A stretch of DNA of 64,000 nt from Flaviflagellibacter deserti (GCF_042652085.1 NZ_JBHSJF010000008.1:434001-498000), one strand, 5' to 3'. Shown: positions 35,838 through 44,688, counted from the stretch's first letter. Notes: a model not told the origin generated them from the sequence alone. A program made the numbers and translations.

Positions 35838-37379
35838 ATGGCAGAACTCATTGTGCAAGCACGTTGGCTGGTGACCGGTGTCCAGGACCGCCACACACCG
35901 ATCGGGATCGACGACGGCGCGGTGCTCTCGCGCGACGGCACGATCGTGGCGACCGGCTTGCTCGACGAGATGAAGAGACTGGCGCCCACCGCGACCGTGA
36001 AAACCTATCCCGACCACGTCATGCTGCCGGGCTTTGTCAACAGCCATCACCATGTCGGCATGACGCCGCTGCAGCTCGGTTCGCCGGACTATGCGCTCGA
36101 GCTCTGGTTCGCCGGACGCATGCCGGCCCGCCGGATCGACCTCTATCTCGACACGTTGTATTCGGCGTTCGAGATGATCGCCTCTGGCGTGACGACGGTG
36201 CAGCACATCCATGGCTGGATGCCCGGCGGTTACGACGCGATCCATGGTGCGGCGACGAAAGTTCTCGACGCCTATCGCTCGATCGGCATGCGCGCGTCCT
36301 ACTGCTATGCGGTTCGCGAGCAGAACCGGCTTGTCTACGAAGACGACGAGACGTTCTGCGCCAAACTGCCATCGCCGCTCGGCGAGGAGCTGAGCGCCTA
36401 CCTCAAGGCGCAGGCCATGCCGTTCTCCGATTTCCTGAAGCTTTTCGACCAGCTGACGGCGGAGAACCAGGGTCAGCGCCTGACGCGCATCCAGCTCGCG
36501 CCGGCGAACCTGCACTGGTGCAGCGATGAGAGCCTTGTCGCCCTGCACGAGAAGGCGACGGCCGCCAATGTGCCGATGCACATGCATCTCCTGGAGACCG
36601 CCTATCAGAAGGAATATGCGCGCCGTAGGACCGGCAAGACGGCGGTTCGGCATCTCCATGATCTCGGGGTACTCAGTCCGCGCATGACGCTCGGCCACAG
36701 TGTGTGGATGACCCAGGAGGACGTCGATATCGCCGCACAGACCGGTACCTGCATCTGCCACAACTGCTCGTCGAATTTCCGCCTGCGCTCCGGCATCGCG
36801 CCGCTGAATGCGTTCGAGAAGAAGGGCATGACGGTCGGCATGGGCCTCGACGAGGCTGGCATCAACGACGACCGCGACATGCTGCAGGAGCTTCGTCTCG
36901 TCCTGCGCGCCCACCGCGTGCCGGGCATGGACGACGACGATGTGCCGTCGTGCCCGCAGGTGCTGAAAATGGCGACCGAGTCCGGTGCCAAGACCACGGC
37001 ATTCGGCGAGACGATCGGCAAGCTCGAGGCCGGTCGCGGCTTCGATGCCGTACTACTGAACTGGAAGACCGCGACCTACCCCTTCCAGGACCCGGACATT
37101 CCGATGCTCGACGCAGTCATGCAGCGCGCCAAGACCAATGCCGTGGACGCGGTCTTCATCGATGGCGAGGTCGTCTACGCCGACGGACGCTTCACCAACA
37201 TCGACCGCGATGCCGTGTTGAACGAGATCGCCGATGTCCTGGCGAAGCCGCGCACTCCGGATGAAATATCGCGCCGCAACCTCGGCCGCGCGGTCTTCCC
37301 CCACGTAAAGGCTTTCTACGACGGATATATCGGAGACGGACCGGTCCAGCCGTTCTACCGTCAGTCGTCGAGCGTTTGA
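35838..37379 (+). CDS. TRZ/ATZ-type metal-dependent amidohydrolase/deaminase
   Basis: 513 residues, somewhat longer than the usual 440-470. Metal-binding residues are all visible: H70-x-H72 in 'FVNSHHHVGMTP', the His/Glu of 'HMHLLETAYQ', the His in 'LGHSVWM' and the Asp in 'GLDEAGINDDRDM'. The group deaminates or dechlorinates ring compounds (8-oxoguanine, guanine, cytosine, s-triazines, creatinine-type iminohydantoins). The position between a nitrilase-like gene and a RidA suggests it removes an exocyclic or ring imino nitrogen. Substrate not determinable. Good Shine-Dalgarno (GAGAGCAGGGA). Confidence 0.87.
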   Translation: MAELIVQARWLVTGVQDRHTPIGIDDGAVLSRDGTIVATGLLDEMKRLAPTATVKTYPDHVMLPGFVNSHHHVGMTPLQLGSPDYALELWFAGRMPARRIDLYLDTLYSAFEMIASGVTTVQHIHGWMPGGYDAIHGAATKVLDAYRSIGMRASYCYAVREQNRLVYEDDETFCAKLPSPLGEELSAYLKAQAMPFSDFLKLFDQLTAENQGQRLTRIQLAPANLHWCSDESLVALHEKATAANVPMHMHLLETAYQKEYARRRTGKTAVRHLHDLGVLSPRMTLGHSVWMTQEDVDIAAQTGTCICHNCSSNFRLRSGIAPLNAFEKKGMTVGMGLDEAGINDDRDMLQELRLVLRAHRVPGMDDDDVPSCPQVLKMATESGAKTTAFGETIGKLEAGRGFDAVLLNWKTATYPFQDPDIPMLDAVMQRAKTNAVDAVFIDGEVVYADGRFTNIDRDAVLNEIADVLAKPRTPDEISRRNLGRAVFPHVKAFYDGYIGDGPVQPFYRQSSSV

Positions 37380-37393
37380 GAGTCGAGGACGGA

Positions 37394-37786
37394 ATGACCG
37401 AATTCTTCATGGTCCACGGAGCGCCAAACCCTGTGGCGCCATTCAGTCACGCGGTGGAGACGGATGGCTGGGTGTTCATCACCGGGCAGATGCCGACCTG
37501 GCCCGACGATGATAGCCGGCCGCTTCCCGAAGGCGTCGAGGCGCAGACCCGGCGGGTGATGGACAATCTCATCATTGTGCTGAACGGGGTCGGCCTCGAT
37601 CTGTCGCATGTTGTCCAGGCAAGGGTCTATCTGACCGATTTCTCCCACGACTACGCGACAATGAACACGATCTATGCCTCGTACTTCCCGGTCGACCGGC
37701 GTCCGGCGCGGACCTGCGTCGGCGTCACCGGTCTGGCACGAGATGCGCTTGTCGAGATCGACCTCATAGCGCGCCGGCCATCCTGA
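37394..37786 (+). CDS. RidA/YjgF family protein (copy 1)
   Basis: 130 residues starting at ATG 37394 (GAGGACGGA upstream). Family features are 'GWVFITGQMP', 'RVMDNLIIVLNGVGLDLSHVVQARVYLTD' and the conserved C-terminal Arg/Glu region 'PARTCVGVTGLARDALVEIDLIA'. RidA proteins hydrolyse reactive imines/enamines or act as ureidoacrylate-type accessory hydrolases (as RutC). It sits directly after a deaminase, fitting removal of a reactive imine. DUF1116 starts one base after its stop. Confidence 0.9.
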   Translation: MTEFFMVHGAPNPVAPFSHAVETDGWVFITGQMPTWPDDDSRPLPEGVEAQTRRVMDNLIIVLNGVGLDLSHVVQARVYLTDFSHDYATMNTIYASYFPVDRRPARTCVGVTGLARDALVEIDLIARRPS

Positions 37787-37787
37787 A

Positions 37788-39023
37788 ATGAATGTGAATG
37801 ACAACGTGACCGCCGCGAACCGGCGGGCAGTCGAAAAGATCGTAGCGACGATTCCGGTCGTCCGCGAACTGGTAACCGCGCGTGAGGCGCTCGACCTTGC
37901 CGAGGGTGAACTAGGCCATGCCGGTCCGCCATTCGCGGAAGGTGAAATTCCTCCGGTCGTCGTGCTGAATGCGCTCGCGGCCGCTTCGGTGCATGAGGGA
38001 TGGGCCGGCGATATGGGCCAGGGTCGCCGGATGGTGCTGTCGGGCGAGGTGAAGCTACGGTCGAACCACTCGCTAGGAACGGTGTCGCCGATGGCTGGAA
38101 TCGTCCGGCCGAGCCAACGGCTGTTCCGGATCGAGGATCGCAAGACGGGGTCGAACACGTTCGCGACCCTCGCCGAGAAAGGGCGGTATGTCCTGCGGTT
38201 CGGCTATTACAGCGAGGAAGTCGCGGCGGGCCTGCGCTATGTCGAGACCGAGGTCGCCGAGGCGCTCGCCAGGGCAATGCCGAAAGGCGGCCTCGAAATC
38301 CTCCCGCTAGTTGCTCGGGGCGTGGAGCTCGGCGACGACGTCCATCAGCGCAATATCGGCGGCATGCTGTCGTTCCTGGCAGCACTGCCGGATTTGCCCG
38401 GCCCGATCCGGACATGGTTGAGTGACCATCCGCAGCATTTCCTGAACTATGCGATGGCGTCGGCGAAACTGTGCCTCGATCAGGCGCGCGGCATCGAGGG
38501 CTCGAGCGTCGTGACCGCGATCAGCCGCAACGGCCTTGTCTGCGGCATCCAACTCTCCGGCACCGGCGACCGCTGGTTCAACGCCTCGGCGGATCTACCG
38601 GAAGGCGGCTTTTTCCCGCCATTCACGATCGACGATGCCCATCGCGACCTGGGCGATAGCGCGATCATGGAGAGCTACGGCCTCGGCGGCTGCATCGCCC
38701 ACGCATCTCCGCAGATCGCCCAGAGCATGCAGCGGCCCTGGTCGGAAGCCGTCGCCGGAGGCGAGAGAATGCGTTCGCTGTTCCTCGCGAAGAATCCGTT
38801 GATCACGCCCGCTTTGGCAGGATTGGACGCCGCAGGTATTGCCCTTGATGCACGGCGCGTTGTTCAACTCGGTGAAGGGGTGCGCATCCACACCGGCATC
38901 GCCCATAAGGATGGTGTCGCCGGCTGGATCGGGATCGGCGTCGCCAAGGCGCCACTCGAATGCTTCGTGTCCGCTGCCGCTGCGCTCGATGCGCTTCCCA
39001 GCAAGGTTGGCGCGCCGGCATGA
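37788..39023 (+). CDS. DUF1116 protein (AllG/YlbE-like)
   Basis: 411 residues. I recognise the DUF1116 pattern: 'LGDDVHQRNIGGMLSFL', 'HFLNYAMASAKLCLDQA', 'AISRNGLVCGIQLSG', 'GDRWFNASADLPEG', 'DLGDSAIMESYGLGG' and 'HTGIAHKDGVAGWIGIG'. In E. coli the DUF1116 protein YlbE (AllG) works with AllF (FdrA) and AllH (DUF2877) as an oxamate carbamoyltransferase at the end of allantoin use. Neither partner is visible in this window. Here it lies between two RidA genes and an FAD protein, so it may act alone on another carbamoyl or amide compound. Confidence 0.8.
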   Translation: MNVNDNVTAANRRAVEKIVATIPVVRELVTAREALDLAEGELGHAGPPFAEGEIPPVVVLNALAAASVHEGWAGDMGQGRRMVLSGEVKLRSNHSLGTVSPMAGIVRPSQRLFRIEDRKTGSNTFATLAEKGRYVLRFGYYSEEVAAGLRYVETEVAEALARAMPKGGLEILPLVARGVELGDDVHQRNIGGMLSFLAALPDLPGPIRTWLSDHPQHFLNYAMASAKLCLDQARGIEGSSVVTAISRNGLVCGIQLSGTGDRWFNASADLPEGGFFPPFTIDDAHRDLGDSAIMESYGLGGCIAHASPQIAQSMQRPWSEAVAGGERMRSLFLAKNPLITPALAGLDAAGIALDARRVVQLGEGVRIHTGIAHKDGVAGWIGIGVAKAPLECFVSAAAALDALPSKVGAPA

Positions 39024-40456
39024 ACGTTCGCATCGGAATCGTCGGCGGTGGCTTCACCGGGGCGGTGTTCGCGGTCCATCTCGCCAATGCCTCTTCGGTA
39101 CCGCTCGACATCGAGATCATCGAACCGCGCGAGAAGGTCGGCGCCGGGTTGGCCTATGGCTCGGCGAGCGCTGAGCACCGCATCAACGTCCCGAGCGACC
39201 GGCTGACGGTGTTTAGGGAAGAGCCGTTGCATTTCACCCAATGGCTCAAGGCAAGGGGTGAGTGGAACGCGGATCCCGACGGGCTCACGGGGCCGGAGGA
39301 CCATTATTCGACCCGCCACGCCTTTGGCGCCTACGTCGCGGACCTCGTCCGAAAAAGCTCAGAGAACAATACGTCGGGCTCGATCATCCTTCACCGGCGC
39401 AACATGGCCACGGCGCTGGAGCGCACCGCCGAACGATGGCGGGTGACCTTCGACAGCGGTGAGTCCGCTACCTACGACGAGGTCGTCGTCTGCACGACCT
39501 ATGGGGCTCCGGCCTTTCGATGGACGCTTGCCGAGGGTGCGGAGGAACTGCCCCATCTTGTCAGAAATCCGTGGGACTGGGACGCCATCCGCGCTATCCC
39601 GGCAGACGGTGATGTCGTCATCATCGGCACTGGCCTGACCATGTGCGACGCAGTCGTCACCCTGCGGGTAAATGGCCATCGCGGCCGCATCCGCGCAATC
39701 TCGCGTCGCGCTCTCACTCCACGAGAGCATGGAGAGTTCGACAGTTCCTTCGACCTCTTCGAGGACCGTGAGCCTCCCCTGACCGCGATCGGTCTTCTGC
39801 GTCTCGTCAGGACTCGTATTGGGGACGCCGCGTCCGAGGGACGCGCCTGGCATCCCGTCGTGGACGCGGTGAGGCGCAATCTCGCGACCTATTGGCGGAC
39901 GCTCCCGATCGCCGAGCGGGGCAAGATCGCCCGGCATCTGCGCGCCTATTGGGATGTTCACCGGTTCCGGATGGCACCGCAGGTTGCCAGTCTTCTGGCC
40001 GAAGGAAAGGCCGACGAGTGGTTCACGCTATCGGCCGGGCGCATTGACCGGATCGGCCGCACAGGCTCACGTTTCCGGATCGACTGGACGCCGAAGGGCG
40101 GTAGTCCGGGTGGAACCGAAGCGGATGCGATCATCAACTGCACGGGCCCCGACAGCGATCTTCGCCGGACCCGAAATCCCTTCGTTCAGGCGGCAATGAA
40201 AAGTGGCCTTCTCCGGCCGGACGCGCTGCGCATCGGTTTCGACGTCGATGCCGATGGACGGCTCCTGGACAGCGGCGGCGAGGTAAGTCCCGGCCTTTGG
40301 GCAGCGGGTCCCTTGGCGCGGGCGATCGTCGGGGAGGCGACGGGGGTGCCCGAAGCATCGGCGCATGCGCGTCACGTTGCGGAGGCCTTGGCTGCCAGCC
40401 TCGATCGCGCCGTGCTGATAGCGCGCGAGGTACCTTTGGCCGTGCGGGAGATCTGA
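39020..40456 (+). CDS. FAD/NAD(P)-binding protein, YdhS-like
   Basis: 478 residues from the ATG overlapping the DUF1116 stop by four bases. The N-terminal dinucleotide motif is 'IGIVGGGFTGAVFAVHL', followed by 'GAGLAYGSASAEHRINVPS', which is typical of the FAD/NAD(P)-binding YdhS group. A second Rossmann motif is 'VVIIGTGLTMCDAV', and 'NCTGPDSDLR' and 'GLWAAGPLARA' end the FAD domain. An oxidoreductase or hydroxylase role is likely; relatives include N-hydroxylating-type flavoproteins, but no reaction is proven. Confidence 0.82.
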   Translation: MNVRIGIVGGGFTGAVFAVHLANASSVPLDIEIIEPREKVGAGLAYGSASAEHRINVPSDRLTVFREEPLHFTQWLKARGEWNADPDGLTGPEDHYSTRHAFGAYVADLVRKSSENNTSGSIILHRRNMATALERTAERWRVTFDSGESATYDEVVVCTTYGAPAFRWTLAEGAEELPHLVRNPWDWDAIRAIPADGDVVIIGTGLTMCDAVVTLRVNGHRGRIRAISRRALTPREHGEFDSSFDLFEDREPPLTAIGLLRLVRTRIGDAASEGRAWHPVVDAVRRNLATYWRTLPIAERGKIARHLRAYWDVHRFRMAPQVASLLAEGKADEWFTLSAGRIDRIGRTGSRFRIDWTPKGGSPGGTEADAIINCTGPDSDLRRTRNPFVQAAMKSGLLRPDALRIGFDVDADGRLLDSGGEVSPGLWAAGPLARAIVGEATGVPEASAHARHVAEALAASLDRAVLIAREVPLAVREI

Positions 40457-40458
40457 GA

Positions 40459-40860
40459 ATGCCGCGTTACATCAAGGTGGCGGGGGCGGCCCCATCTCCA
40501 AAGACCGTCCGCTATTCGCATGCCGTCGAGGCCGGAGGCCTGCTTCACGTCACCGGCCAATTGCCGATCGATCCCGACAATCCCGATGCGCCGCTGCCGA
40601 CGTCGATCGAGGAGCAGACGGAACTGGCATTCCGCAATCTCGATCTGATCGTGGAGGCGGCGGGCTACAGCCTCTCAAACACCGCTTTCGTCCGCATCTT
40701 CCTGACGGAATTCGATCGCGACTTCGCGGGGATGAACTCGGTCTATCACCGCTATTTCAACGACGATGCCAGAATGCCCGGTCGGACGACCGTCGGAGTC
40801 GCGAAGCTCGGCCGCAATGCTTTGGTCGAGATCGATCTGGTGGTTGAGCGGCAGGCCTAA
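40459..40860 (+). CDS. RidA/YjgF family protein (copy 2)
   Basis: 133 residues. Seen: 'GGLLHVTGQLPIDPD', 'EEQTELAFRNLDLIVEAAGYSL', 'FVRIFLTEF' and 'PGRTTVGVAKLGRNALVEIDLV'. It shares architecture with copy 1 (the same 'ALVEIDL' end and spacing), so the pair probably arose by duplication. It is the last gene of the importer/amidohydrolase operon and starts two bases after the FAD-protein stop. Likely an imine/enamine or ureido-intermediate hydrolase. Confidence 0.9.
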   Translation: MPRYIKVAGAAPSPKTVRYSHAVEAGGLLHVTGQLPIDPDNPDAPLPTSIEEQTELAFRNLDLIVEAAGYSLSNTAFVRIFLTEFDRDFAGMNSVYHRYFNDDARMPGRTTVGVAKLGRNALVEIDLVVERQA

Positions 40861-40922
40861 CGCTGCGCTTCTGGCAGCCGAAATTTGATACCGTCGGGAC
40901 ATTCTGTCGACCGGGCACGGAT

Positions 40923-41005
40923 ATTGCATTCACTCGAGAGGCTGCAGACCACGGCGGTTTTCGTGCGGGGAATGTCTGCAACGGGAGTCAAATGATGAAT
41001 GCAAT
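40923..41005. promoter_or_regulatory. Two GntR-type half sites flanking the polar-amino-acid importer start
   Basis: ATTGCATTC at 40923-40931 and GAATGCAAT at 40997-41005 are exact copies of the arms at 31918-31947, here 65 bases apart; the second lies over the start codon region of the binding-protein gene. A regulator bound to both could loop the promoter or block initiation. Suggests shared control with the NMT1-type operon. Confidence 0.45.
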
Positions 41006-41837
41006 CAACCAGTTAATGCGTCGCGCGCTGCTTGCCGTGGGGTTTGTCGCCGTTGCCGGTGTGTCGCTGTCGAGCACGGTCGCTCACTCCGCAACGCTCG
41101 CTGAGATCAAGGCGCGCGGCTACATGATCGTCGCGACGGAAGACGATTATAAGCCGTTTGAATTCATGGAGGACGGTAAGCCGACCGGCTTCGACAACGA
41201 GCTTCTCGCCGAATTCCGCAAGACCGTGCCGTTCGAGATCCGCCAGGAGGTTATTCCGTGGACCGGACTTCTCGCGGGTGTGAGCACCGGCAAGTACGAC
41301 GTTGCGGTCACCGCCGCGATGATCACCAAGGAGCGTGTGAAGTCGCTCGACTTCAGCATGCCGATCGCCGACTCGACCCACTACTATGCCAAGCGCAAGG
41401 GCGACGACAGCATCAAGGAGATCAAGGATCTCGCGGGCAAGACGGTCGGCGTCCAAGCCGGCAGCGCGCAGCTCGAAAAGCTGCCCGAGCTCGAGGCGAT
41501 GCTCGCCAAGACGGGCGGCAAGCTCGGCAAGGTCGTCCAGTACACGTCCTATCCGGAAGCCTACCAGGATCTCGCGCTGAAGCGCGTGGACTTCGTGGTC
41601 AACACGATCATCAACCTGCGCTCGCTCACGAAGGACAAGCCGGACACGTTCGAAATTGGCCAGGCCGTCTCGGGACAGACCGTTCCGGCATGGGCGGTTG
41701 CCAAGGGCAATACCGAACTCCTGGCGCTGATCAACAGCTTCATGGCCGAGCAGCGGAAGAGCGGAAACATCCTCAAGCTGCAGGAGAAGTGGCTGGGCCA
41801 GGCGTTCCCGGATCTTCCAGAGACCTATCAGCCCTGA
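40992..41837 (+). CDS. Polar amino acid ABC importer, substrate-binding protein (SBP_bac_3)
   Basis: 281 residues with a Sec signal peptide (cleavage after 'VAHSA', about residue 34). The mature protein is a type-II periplasmic-binding fold of family 3: 'YMIVATEDDYKPFEFMEDG', 'GFDNELLAEF', 'DVAVTAAMITKERVKSLDFSMPI' and 'LAGKTVGVQAGSAQ'. Ligand unknown, presumably a zwitterionic or amide-bearing compound. GGGAG precedes the tandem ATG ATG. First gene of a four-gene importer operon. Confidence 0.93.
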   Translation: MMNAINQLMRRALLAVGFVAVAGVSLSSTVAHSATLAEIKARGYMIVATEDDYKPFEFMEDGKPTGFDNELLAEFRKTVPFEIRQEVIPWTGLLAGVSTGKYDVAVTAAMITKERVKSLDFSMPIADSTHYYAKRKGDDSIKEIKDLAGKTVGVQAGSAQLEKLPELEAMLAKTGGKLGKVVQYTSYPEAYQDLALKRVDFVVNTIINLRSLTKDKPDTFEIGQAVSGQTVPAWAVAKGNTELLALINSFMAEQRKSGNILKLQEKWLGQAFPDLPETYQP

Positions 41838-41886
41838 TCCCAGCCAAGGCCGGCCGCCCATCGGGGCGGTCGGCGGACATTTGATC

Positions 41887-42534
41887 GTGACCACAGCAGC
41901 CTTCCTCTCGCTTCTGCAAGGCGCCGGTGTGACCCTGGTGCTATCCGGCGCCGGTATCGCCCTTGGTGTGCCGTTGGGACTGCTGCTCGGGTTGATCCGG
42001 TGGGGCAGGGTGCCGGTGCTGTCCCCTATCGTCATGGTCTATGTAAGCCTGCTGCGGTCGACGCCGGCCGTGACTTTGTGCCTGCTGATCTTCTTCGCGA
42101 TCCCGACTATGGGCATCGATATCGGGCCGTGGACCGCGTCCGTGCTGACGCTTGGATTGAACACGGCTGCGTTCAATTGCGAGATCTGGCGCTCGGGACT
42201 GAACAACTTTTCTCCCGATCAACTGGAAGCCGCTCGCTCGTTCGGCATGACGCCGGCTCTACGTTTCCGGCGCATCATTTTCCCTCAGCTGTGGCGTGCC
42301 TGCCTGCCGGGCCTCGTCAACGAGATGACGCTTTTGATCAAGTCGAGCCCGGCGATCGCCGTCGTGGGCGTTGTAGAGATCACGCGAGCGGCGACACGTA
42401 TCGGCGCCCAGACTTATGATCCGTTGCCTCCCATGCTCGTTGCGACGGGAATCTACATCGTTCTCATCGTCGTCTTCGTCGGCCTCCAGCGGCTGACCGA
42501 GCGACTGTACGGCCAGGCCGGGGCCGCTGCATGA
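41887..42534 (+). CDS. Polar amino acid ABC importer permease (1)
   Basis: About 215 residues with roughly five membrane helices. The family EAA loop is 'EAARSFGMTPALRFRRIIFPQ', and 'YVSLLRSTPAVTLCL' early on is typical of HisM/GlnP-type permeases. GTG 41887 is preferred; TTG 41881 is also in frame. Its stop overlaps the next permease start by four bases. Confidence 0.92.
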   Translation: MTTAAFLSLLQGAGVTLVLSGAGIALGVPLGLLLGLIRWGRVPVLSPIVMVYVSLLRSTPAVTLCLLIFFAIPTMGIDIGPWTASVLTLGLNTAAFNCEIWRSGLNNFSPDQLEAARSFGMTPALRFRRIIFPQLWRACLPGLVNEMTLLIKSSPAIAVVGVVEITRAATRIGAQTYDPLPPMLVATGIYIVLIVVFVGLQRLTERLYGQAGAAA

Positions 42535-43187
42535 CCCGCGATTTCGGAGTCGTCTGGGAGCATGCGGATCGCTTGGTCGAGGGTCTGCTCAACACGATCA
42601 TCCTGACGCTCGTGGGTGCGTCGCTCGCTCTCCTGATCGGCAGCCTCGTCGCAATTCTTCTGATGTCTTCCAGCCGTCCCGTGCGGCTGATCAGCCAGGG
42701 CATCGTTGATCTGATGCGCTGCATTCCGTTCCTGATGCTGGCCTATCTCGCCTATTACGGCTTGCCGAGTCTGGGACTGAACCTGGACAACTGGACCGCC
42801 GGGCTCTTCGCGATCGTCGTTTACAATACGGCCTACATGGCCGAGATCATGCGCAGCATCTGGATCGGGCTCGGTCGGGAGAGCATCGAGGCGGCGACCG
42901 CCTTCGGTTTCCGTGGACCCCGGCTCTACACCCGGATCATCTTCCCGCAGATCTTTCTGGCCGCCAGCCCGATGATCGGCAATCAGCTCATCCAGATCAT
43001 CAAGGACACGGCGTTCCTGACGATCATCGCCGTCCCGGAGCTGACGCATGCGGCGAGCAGCATCCAGTCGCAATATTTCGTTCCGTTCGCGGCGTTCATC
43101 GCCGCCGTCCTGATCTATTGGGCGCTCTGCATGCTGGTCGAGGCCGGAGTTTTCGTGGTTGAGCGGCTCGCGGAGGTGCGGCGCTGA
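42531..43187 (+). CDS. Polar amino acid ABC importer permease (2)
   Basis: 218 residues, five to six membrane helices. 'GIVDLMRCIPFLMLAYLAYY' corresponds to the RGTPxLVQL region of the family, and 'IEAATAFGFRGPRLYTRIIFPQI' is the ATPase-contacting EAA loop. It forms a heterodimer with permease 1. Start and stop overlap neighbours (ATGA, TGATG), so translation is coupled throughout. Confidence 0.92.
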   Translation: MTRDFGVVWEHADRLVEGLLNTIILTLVGASLALLIGSLVAILLMSSSRPVRLISQGIVDLMRCIPFLMLAYLAYYGLPSLGLNLDNWTAGLFAIVVYNTAYMAEIMRSIWIGLGRESIEAATAFGFRGPRLYTRIIFPQIFLAASPMIGNQLIQIIKDTAFLTIIAVPELTHAASSIQSQYFVPFAAFIAAVLIYWALCMLVEAGVFVVERLAEVRR

Positions 43188-43975
43188 TGGTTGAACATGT
43201 GGGCAGCACCAATCCGGAATGCGTTCTGGACATCCGCGGGCTGACGAAAAGCTTCGGGACCAACGTCGTTCTCGATGGTGTTTCACTGACCGTCGAGCGG
43301 GGAAAGACGGTATGTCTCCTCGGGCCGAGCGGCTCCGGAAAATCGACGCTTCTGAGATGCGTGAACTTCCTTGAAAAGCCCGATCAGGGATCGATCTACC
43401 TCTCGGGTCGCAGGATCGGAATGCGCGAGGGCGGCGTCATTCCGATGTCGACCTCGGAGCTTGCCCAGGCGCGGGCGCGCATCGGCATGGTGTTCCAGCA
43501 TTTCAATCTGTGGCCCCATCTGACCGTGCTGCAGAACCTCATCGAGGCGCCCATCCATGTGCAGCGCCGATCGCGCGACGAAGTGGTCGCGGAGGCGGAA
43601 ATGCTGCTGGAGCGCGTCGGCCTGACGGACAAGAAGGACGTCTTTCCGAACCGCCTTTCCGGCGGACAGAAGCAGCGCGTGGGCATCGCCCGCGCTCTCG
43701 CCATGAAGCCCGAACTCCTGCTGTTCGACGAGCCGACATCGGCGCTAGATCCCGAGCTTGTGGGCGAGGTCGTCGCTGTCATGAAGACCTTGGCTGAAGG
43801 CGGCAGCACGATGCTGGTGGTGACCCACGAGATGGGCTTCGCCCGCGAGACCGCGAATGAGGTCGTGCTGATGGACGGCGGCCGGGTCGTCGAGAAGGGG
43901 CAACCCTCCGAATTCTTCACAAACCCAAAGACGGACCGCGCGCGGCAGTTCCTGCAGCGCTACGTCAGCGCCTGA
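43187..43975 (+). CDS. Polar amino acid ABC importer ATP-binding protein
   Basis: 262 residues. Walker A 'GPSGSGKST', Q-loop 'VFQHFNLWPHLTVLQN', signature 'LSGGQKQRVGIARA', Walker B 'LLLFDEPTSALDPELVGEV' and H-loop 'VTHEMGFA' are complete; 'FQHFNLWPH' and 'THEMGFARE' mark the GlnQ/HisP class. DUF1989 follows after a 27-base gap with its own ribosome site. Confidence 0.95.
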   Translation: MVEHVGSTNPECVLDIRGLTKSFGTNVVLDGVSLTVERGKTVCLLGPSGSGKSTLLRCVNFLEKPDQGSIYLSGRRIGMREGGVIPMSTSELAQARARIGMVFQHFNLWPHLTVLQNLIEAPIHVQRRSRDEVVAEAEMLLERVGLTDKKDVFPNRLSGGQKQRVGIARALAMKPELLLFDEPTSALDPELVGEVVAVMKTLAEGGSTMLVVTHEMGFARETANEVVLMDGGRVVEKGQPSEFFTNPKTDRARQFLQRYVSA

Positions 43976-44002
43976 GCGCGCCTCATCAGACAGGAGAGTA
44001 CA

Positions 44003-44644
44003 ATGAGCGGAGTTCTCGACGCGCAGGCCGCGGCCGATCTCGACGGCGTGATCTACGACTTCATCGTTCCGGCCAAGGAGCCGTGGAGCCGCGTGATCAA
44101 GGCGGGCGAGATCTTGCGGATCATCGATCTGGAAGGCCAGCAGGCCGTCGACTTCCTGTGCTTCAACGCGGCCGACCCCGGCGACCGCTACAGCTCGATG
44201 AACACGATCAAGGTGCAGGGCAACACGTACGTTGCCAAGGGAACGGTGCTCTACAGCGACAGCGGCGCGAAGCTCTTCACCGTAATCGAGGACACTTTGG
44301 GCCAGCACGACACGGTCTATGGCTGCTGCAGCAACCCGAACAACTTCCTTCGCTACGGCGTACACACGACCGAGAGCTGCTATTCGAACTTCCTGAAGGA
44401 GCTGTCTAAGCATGGCCTCGATCGCAGCGCGATTGTCGGCAATGTGAATTTCTTCATGCAGGTGCCGATCATGGCCGATGGCGGAGCCGGAATCGCGGCC
44501 GATATCTCGGCGCCCGGCGGCTATGTCGATCTCCGGGCCGAAACCGACGTGCTCGCTGTGCTGTCGAACTGCCCGCAGATGCACAATCCCTGCAACGCCT
44601 ACAATCCGACGCCCATCCGCGTGATCGTCCGCAACGTGGCCTGA
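44003..44644 (+). CDS. DUF1989 (urea carboxylase-associated family) protein
   Basis: 213 residues with family features 'VIKAGEILRIIDLEGQQAVDFLCFNAADP', 'TYVAKGTVLYSDSGAKLFTVIEDT', 'YGCCSNPNNFLRYG', and the C-terminal cysteine cluster 'SNCPQMHNPCNAYNPTPI'. DUF1989 proteins accompany urea carboxylase and guanidine/carboxyguanidine pathways, where they are thought to be metal-dependent accessory enzymes. No urea carboxylase is in this window, so the link is only by family. Strong ribosome site (ACAGGAGAG). Confidence 0.88.
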   Translation: MSGVLDAQAAADLDGVIYDFIVPAKEPWSRVIKAGEILRIIDLEGQQAVDFLCFNAADPGDRYSSMNTIKVQGNTYVAKGTVLYSDSGAKLFTVIEDTLGQHDTVYGCCSNPNNFLRYGVHTTESCYSNFLKELSKHGLDRSAIVGNVNFFMQVPIMADGGAGIAADISAPGGYVDLRAETDVLAVLSNCPQMHNPCNAYNPTPIRVIVRNVA

Positions 44645-44688
44645 CCGCACGGCATCAATCAGACTTCAAAGGAGCCCGCGAGGACATC

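Noticed and set aside
44003..44644. Evidence for a urea carboxylase/guanidine pathway from DUF1989
   Set aside because: No urea carboxylase, allophanate hydrolase or guanidine riboswitch is present in the window.
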